A stretch of 10,217 nucleotides of DNA, taken from Caulobacter sp. B11 (GTDB lineage Bacteria; Pseudomonadota; Alphaproteobacteria; Caulobacterales; Caulobacteraceae). The stretch lies in assembly GCF_002737765.1 (NCBI RefSeq), contig NZ_PEGG01000073.1, positions 1 through 10,217 on the forward strand, written 5' to 3'. The notes below the pieces were generated by a model, which had not been told where the DNA came from, searched no databases, and saw nothing but the letters and a program-made list of their open reading frames with translations. A program made the translations under genes and the position numbers. Of the stretch, positions 7,292-10,217 are shown one piece after another (the stretch's first letter is position 1; every line of letters starts with the position of its first letter).

Positions 7292-7341
7292 AGCCTGTCC
7301 CGTTTTCATGGTTCCATGAAAACGGGATAAACAGGCTCTAG
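7288..7341. repeat. Palindromic repeat element 1 (54 bases)
   Basis: This is a near-perfect inverted repeat. The outer arms CTAGAGCCTGT (7288-7298) and ACAGGCTCTAG (7331-7341) pair over 11 bases. The inner arms CCCGTTTTCATGG (7299-7311) and CCATGAAAACGGG (7314-7326) pair over 13 bases around a TT loop. The only interruption is ATAA (7327-7330) on the right side. The TAG in the left arm is the aminotransferase stop codon. It looks like a REP/MITE-type intergenic element and could also stop transcription; there is no encoded protein. Confidence 0.85.
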
Positions 7342-7351
7342 AAGCAAACAA

Positions 7352-7405
7352 TTAGAGCCCTTTTCAACGCTTTAGATGATCCCACCTAAAGCTAAAGGGC
7401 TCTAG
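7352..7405. repeat. Palindromic repeat element 2 (54 bases), related ends
   Basis: The outer arms TAGAGCCCTTT (7353-7363) and AAAGGGCTCTA (7394-7404) are perfect over 11 bases. The inner arms GCTTTAG (7369-7375) and CTAAAGC (7386-7392) are perfect over 7 bases around a 10-base loop. The internal loop is asymmetric (TCAAC against T). It shares the outer TAGAGCC/GGCTCTA ends with element 1, 10 bases away, but has a different core. This suggests two members of one palindromic repeat superfamily. Confidence 0.8.
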
Positions 7406-7422
7406 GACGAGGCGGGCGGCGG

Positions 7423-7451
7423 TTGGCGGCGAGGCGGCCATCGCCTATACC
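7423..7451 (+). promoter_or_regulatory. Candidate promoter of the MFS exporter gene
   Basis: TTGGCGG (7423-7429; 6 of 7 to TTGACGS), 14 bases, then CCTATACC (7444-7451; 6 of 8 to GCTANAWC). This is the best -35/-10 pair in the window by the Caulobacter housekeeping consensus. Transcription would start near 7458, about 47 bases before the ATG. The palindromic repeats lie just upstream and would insulate it from the aminotransferase gene. Confidence 0.45.
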
Positions 7452-7504
7452 GCCCTCAGTTCGTCTCGCGTCCGTCGGCGCCCGGGCGTCCGGCGAAAGT
7501 CTCC

Positions 7505-8734
7505 ATGTCAGCGATCTCCAATCCCCATCCCGGCATGGGCTTCAAGGCGTTCGTCGCCCTGATAGCGGCGATGATGGCCACCAACGCCCTGGCCATCGAC
7601 TCGATGCTGCCGGCCCTGCCCCAGATCGGCCAGGCCCTGGGCGTGGCCGATCACAATCAGCGCCAGTGGATCATCACCGCCTATCTGCTGGGCTTCGGGG
7701 TGGCGCAGCTGGCCTATGGCTCGCTGGCCGATCGCTTCGGCCGCAAGCCGGTGCTGCTGGTCGGGCTGTCGCTCTATGTGCTGTTCGCCGGCCTGTGCGC
7801 GCTCTCGACCTCGTTCGAGATGCTGCTGGTCGCCCGGGCCCTGTGCGGCGTCGGCGCGGCGGCCACCCGGGTGCTGTCGGTGTCGATCGTTCGCGACTGC
7901 TATAGCGGCCGGCAGATGGCGCGGGTGATGTCGCTGTCGTTCATCGTCTTCCTGGCCGTGCCGATCATCGCGCCCTCGATCGGCCAGGCCATCGTCCTGG
8001 TCGCGCCCTGGCCGTGGATCTTTGGCGTGCTGGCGATCTTCGGCCTGGCGGTGATCGCCTGGGCGGCCCTGAAACTGCCCGAAACCCTGCACCCGGAAGA
8101 CCGCGTCCCCCTGACCCCAGGTCCGGTGCTGGCCGCCTTCAGGGAGGCCCTGACCAACCGGGTCGCCATCGGCTACACGATCGCCTCGACCCTGGTGCTG
8201 GGCGGCCTGTTCGGCTTCATCAACTCGGCCCAGCAGGTGTTTGTCGACGTGCTGGGGGCGGGCAAGCTGTTCACCCTGCTGTTCGCCGCCATCGCCGGCG
8301 GCATCGCCGTGGCCTCGCTGGTCAATTCCCAGATCGTCGGCCGGCTGGGCATGCGGCGCGTCTCGCACGTGGCCCTGTGCGGCTATATCGCCTTCGCCGG
8401 GGTCCACGCCCTGATCGCCCTGAGCGGCCATGAAAGCCTGTGGGTCTTCGTCGGCATGCAGGCGGGAATGATGTTCTGTTTCGGCCTGACCATGTCCAAT
8501 TTCGGGGCCCTGGCCATGGAGCCGCTCGGCCATCTGGCCGGCACCGCCGCCTCGGTCCAGGGCTTCATCACCACGATCGGCGGAGCGCTGTTCGGGTTCT
8601 GGATCGGCCAGCTGTTCGACGGCACGGTCGTGCCCCTGACCCTGGGCTTTACCGGCTTTGGCGTGGCGGGCCTGATCGCCGTGCTGGTCACCGAGAAGGG
8701 CCGGCTGTTCCACGCCGGGTCGTCCGCCGCCTGA
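7505..8734 (+). CDS. MFS transporter, Bcr/CflA drug-efflux type
   Basis: A 409-residue inner-membrane proton antiporter of the major facilitator superfamily, 12-helix DHA1 group, Bcr/CflA/MdtL branch. Relatives export chloramphenicol, bicyclomycin, sulfonamides or cellular metabolites. Helices are readable at about 14-34, 54-74, 83-101, 107-127, 140-163, 168-188, 222-244, 254-275, 285-307, 312-335, 349-370 and 376-395. Subfamily marks are IDSMLPALPQIG (31-42) after helix 1, motif A GSLADRFGRK (72-81), the motif C-like VPIIAPSIG (152-160), and MEPLGHLAGTAAS (338-350) before helix 11. The ATG at 7505 has only a weak GAAAG upstream; a second ATG at 7535 has none. The gene has its own promoter candidate and ends three bases before the convergent kinase gene. 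The substrate is unknown. Confidence 0.9.
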   Translation: MSAISNPHPGMGFKAFVALIAAMMATNALAIDSMLPALPQIGQALGVADHNQRQWIITAYLLGFGVAQLAYGSLADRFGRKPVLLVGLSLYVLFAGLCALSTSFEMLLVARALCGVGAAATRVLSVSIVRDCYSGRQMARVMSLSFIVFLAVPIIAPSIGQAIVLVAPWPWIFGVLAIFGLAVIAWAALKLPETLHPEDRVPLTPGPVLAAFREALTNRVAIGYTIASTLVLGGLFGFINSAQQVFVDVLGAGKLFTLLFAAIAGGIAVASLVNSQIVGRLGMRRVSHVALCGYIAFAGVHALIALSGHESLWVFVGMQAGMMFCFGLTMSNFGALAMEPLGHLAGTAASVQGFITTIGGALFGFWIGQLFDGTVVPLTLGFTGFGVAGLIAVLVTEKGRLFHAGSSAA

Positions 8735-8737
8735 CCT

Positions 8738-10217
8738 CTAGGCGACGGCGCGGTCCAGGGCGTCATACAGCGCGCGGATGTCCAGCGGCTTGGCCACCCA
8801 GTCGGTCATGCCGGCGTCGCGGCAGGCCTGGACCTCCTCGGCCGCCACCCCGGCGCTGAATCCGATCACCGGCGTGTCGCGATTGAGCCCCGCGCCCGCC
8901 CGCAGGCGCCGGGTCGCCTCGCAACCGTCCAGGCCGGGCATGTTGACGTCCATCAGCACGATGTCGAAACGCTCGGCCTCCAGGCGGCGCAGGGCCGCGA
9001 CGCCGTCGGTGGCCGTCGACAGGGCTACGCCCAGGGGCTCCAGCACCAGGGCCAGGGTGCGGCGATTGACCTCGTGATCGTCGACCGCGAGAATTTTCAG
9101 GGTCGAGAGCGCCGGACCCGCCCCGTCGAGGGCCGGGGCGCTGGCGCGGGCCGCCTCCTGGCCGACCGCGAAGCTCAAGGCCAGGCGGAAGGTCGCGCCG
9201 CCCGACAGACCGGGCCGGGCCTCCAGCTCGCCGCCCATCAGCCGGGCCAGCTGGCGGCTGACCGCCAGACCCAGCCCCGTGCCGCCATAGGTGCGGGCCG
9301 TCTCCTGCGAGGCCTGGGCATAGGGGGTGAACAGCCGGGCCATGGTGTCTTCGGAGATGCCCGGCCCCTGGTCCTCCACCTCGATGACCACCCGCAGCCG
9401 CTGATCGTCGGCGGCCGCCACCTCAACCCTCAGTTCGATCACCCCCTGCTCGGTGAACTTCACCGCGTTGGACAGCAGGTTGTTGAGGATCTGACGCAGG
9501 CGGAACGGATCGCCCGACACCCAGACCGCGGACTGGTCGAGGGGCGGTTCGCGCAGGCTCAAGCCCTTGGCCTGGGCCTGGGCGGTCCAGAAGCGGGTGG
9601 CGTCGCGCACCGCGCCCAGCAGGTCGAAGTCGCGGGTTTCAAGATTCATCGCCCGGGCCTCGATCTTGGCCTGGTCGAGCAGGTCGGTGAGCAGGCCGGT
9701 CATCAGGTGGCCGGCGTCGACGATCAGCTCGGCCGTGGCGGCGACCTGGGTCGGGTGCGAGCCCCGGCGGATCAGGTGGGCGCCGGCCAGGATCGCCGAC
9801 AGGGGCGTGCGCAGCTCGTGGCTGACGATGGCGGCCATGGCCGCGCGATCGGCGACGGCGTCCTCGGCCTGGATGCGGCGCAGGTCGGCGTCCTCGCGCG
9901 CCGCGATCGTCGCCTTGCGGGCCAGGTGCAGCCGCCGCCAGGTGCCATGCACCGCCACCATGAAGAAGATCACCGAGACCGTCAGGATGGCCACCTGGCC
10001 GCGCGAGGTTTGCCACCACCAGATCGGCATGGTGGCCAGGCTGACGGCGTAGGGGGTGGCGCCCAGATAGAACAGCGCCCGGCTATCGACCCCGGAGGCG
10101 ACATTGTTCAACGCCCCGCCGGCCAGGACCATCAGGGCCAGGGCCATCAGGGGCGGCTGGCCGCTGCGCCAGAACAGGGTCACCGCGCCGGCATGGACGA
10201 CGGCCATGGCGACCATG
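8738..10217 (-). CDS. Hybrid sensor histidine kinase with C-terminal receiver domain, N-terminus cut by window edge
   Basis: A membrane-bound two-component hybrid kinase: it autophosphorylates on His and passes phosphate to its own receiver. Residue numbers count from the ATG at 10216, which sits at the edge and may be internal. Hydrophobic segments lie at about 20-36, 46-64 and 74-92, with no recognisable periplasmic sensor. A helical linker leads to the HisKA domain (VSHELRTPLSAI, phosphoacceptor H133). The ATPase domain shows the N-box LNNLLSNAVKF (244-254), G1 EDQGPGIS (281-288) and G2 GGTGLGLAVS (311-320). The receiver has VDDHEVNR (378-385), phosphoacceptor D423 in LMDVNMPGLDG, S454 and K476 in KPLD. 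All catalytic residues are intact. There is no Hpt domain or separate regulator in the window, so its phosphorelay partner and signal are unknown. Confidence 0.93.
   Translation of the reverse strand, partial: MVAMAVVHAGAVTLFWRSGQPPLMALALMVLAGGALNNVASGVDSRALFYLGATPYAVSLATMPIWWWQTSRGQVAILTVSVIFFMVAVHGTWRRLHLARKATIAAREDADLRRIQAEDAVADRAAMAAIVSHELRTPLSAILAGAHLIRRGSHPTQVAATAELIVDAGHLMTGLLTDLLDQAKIEARAMNLETRDFDLLGAVRDATRFWTAQAQAKGLSLREPPLDQSAVWVSGDPFRLRQILNNLLSNAVKFTEQGVIELRVEVAAADDQRLRVVIEVEDQGPGISEDTMARLFTPYAQASQETARTYGGTGLGLAVSRQLARLMGGELEARPGLSGGATFRLALSFAVGQEAARASAPALDGAGPALSTLKILAVDDHEVNRRTLALVLEPLGVALSTATDGVAALRRLEAERFDIVLMDVNMPGLDGCEATRRLRAGAGLNRDTPVIGFSAGVAAEEVQACRDAGMTDWVAKPLDIRALYDALDRAVA

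Noticed and set aside
6152..7351. Long minus-strand open frame opposite the aminotransferase
   Set aside because: The composition is typical of an antisense shadow, while the plus strand carries strong PLP-enzyme motifs on both sides of the frame break.
7288..7405. CRISPR array or riboswitch at the repeats
   Set aside because: There are only two palindromes with different cores, no repeat-spacer periodicity and no cas genes; the placement after a stop and before a separate promoter does not fit a riboswitch.
7508..8713. Minus-strand frame spanning the MFS gene
   Set aside because: Rich in Gln/His/Gly/Asp with no hydrophobic or catalytic pattern; it mirrors the transporter codons.

Overview
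The window is GC-rich, with strong G/C third-position bias. Its gene families, and several -35/-10 pairs that resemble the Caulobacter housekeeping consensus as I remember it (TTGACGS, 10-14 bp, GCTANAWC), suggest an alphaproteobacterium of the Caulobacter/Phenylobacterium group. It is dense chromosomal housekeeping and envelope-sugar sequence. I see no phage, plasmid, CRISPR, tRNA or rRNA signal.

Layout. Bases 1-716 hold the 3' end of nadE (glutamine-dependent NAD+ synthase). Bases 820-2133 encode a mannose-1-phosphate guanylyltransferase (manC). It converges on an AGE-family sugar isomerase (2130-3299, minus), and the two genes share a CTAG that serves as stop codon on both strands. A short divergent promoter region leads to a GmhB-like HAD-IIIA phosphatase (3395-3943) and a TalC/FSA-type transaldolase (4014-4666). 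Then come a 71-residue orphan gene (4784-4999), a minus-strand MscS-type channel (5018-5999), a WbpE-like DegT/DnrJ aminotransferase (6139-7291), two tandem palindromic repeats (7288-7405), a Bcr/CflA-type MFS exporter (7505-8734) and, on the minus strand, a hybrid histidine kinase that runs off the right edge (8738-10217).

Functional picture. The AGE isomerase and ManC fit supply of mannose-6-phosphate and its conversion, after phosphomannomutase encoded elsewhere, to GDP-mannose. The HAD phosphatase, transaldolase and aminotransferase fit sugar-phosphate and amino-sugar metabolism for LPS or capsule. The MFS and kinase genes are probably unrelated neighbours.

Quality. Four genes (nadE, transaldolase, mscS, aminotransferase) are broken by about seven small indels, although the protein on both sides of each break is well conserved. 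Six indels are 1-2 bases, mostly in short C/G runs, and one is an apparent 8-base loss. Consensus errors in a draft assembly are the most economical explanation, so these genes are probably intact in the organism. They are typed as pseudogenes only because their frames are broken as given.

I found no convincing undescribed multi-gene system. The most interesting items are the paired palindromes whose outer arm supplies a gene's stop codon, the small orphan gene with palindromic upstream sites, the possible leaderless start of the phosphatase, and the ManC with a cupin-like tail lacking metal ligands.
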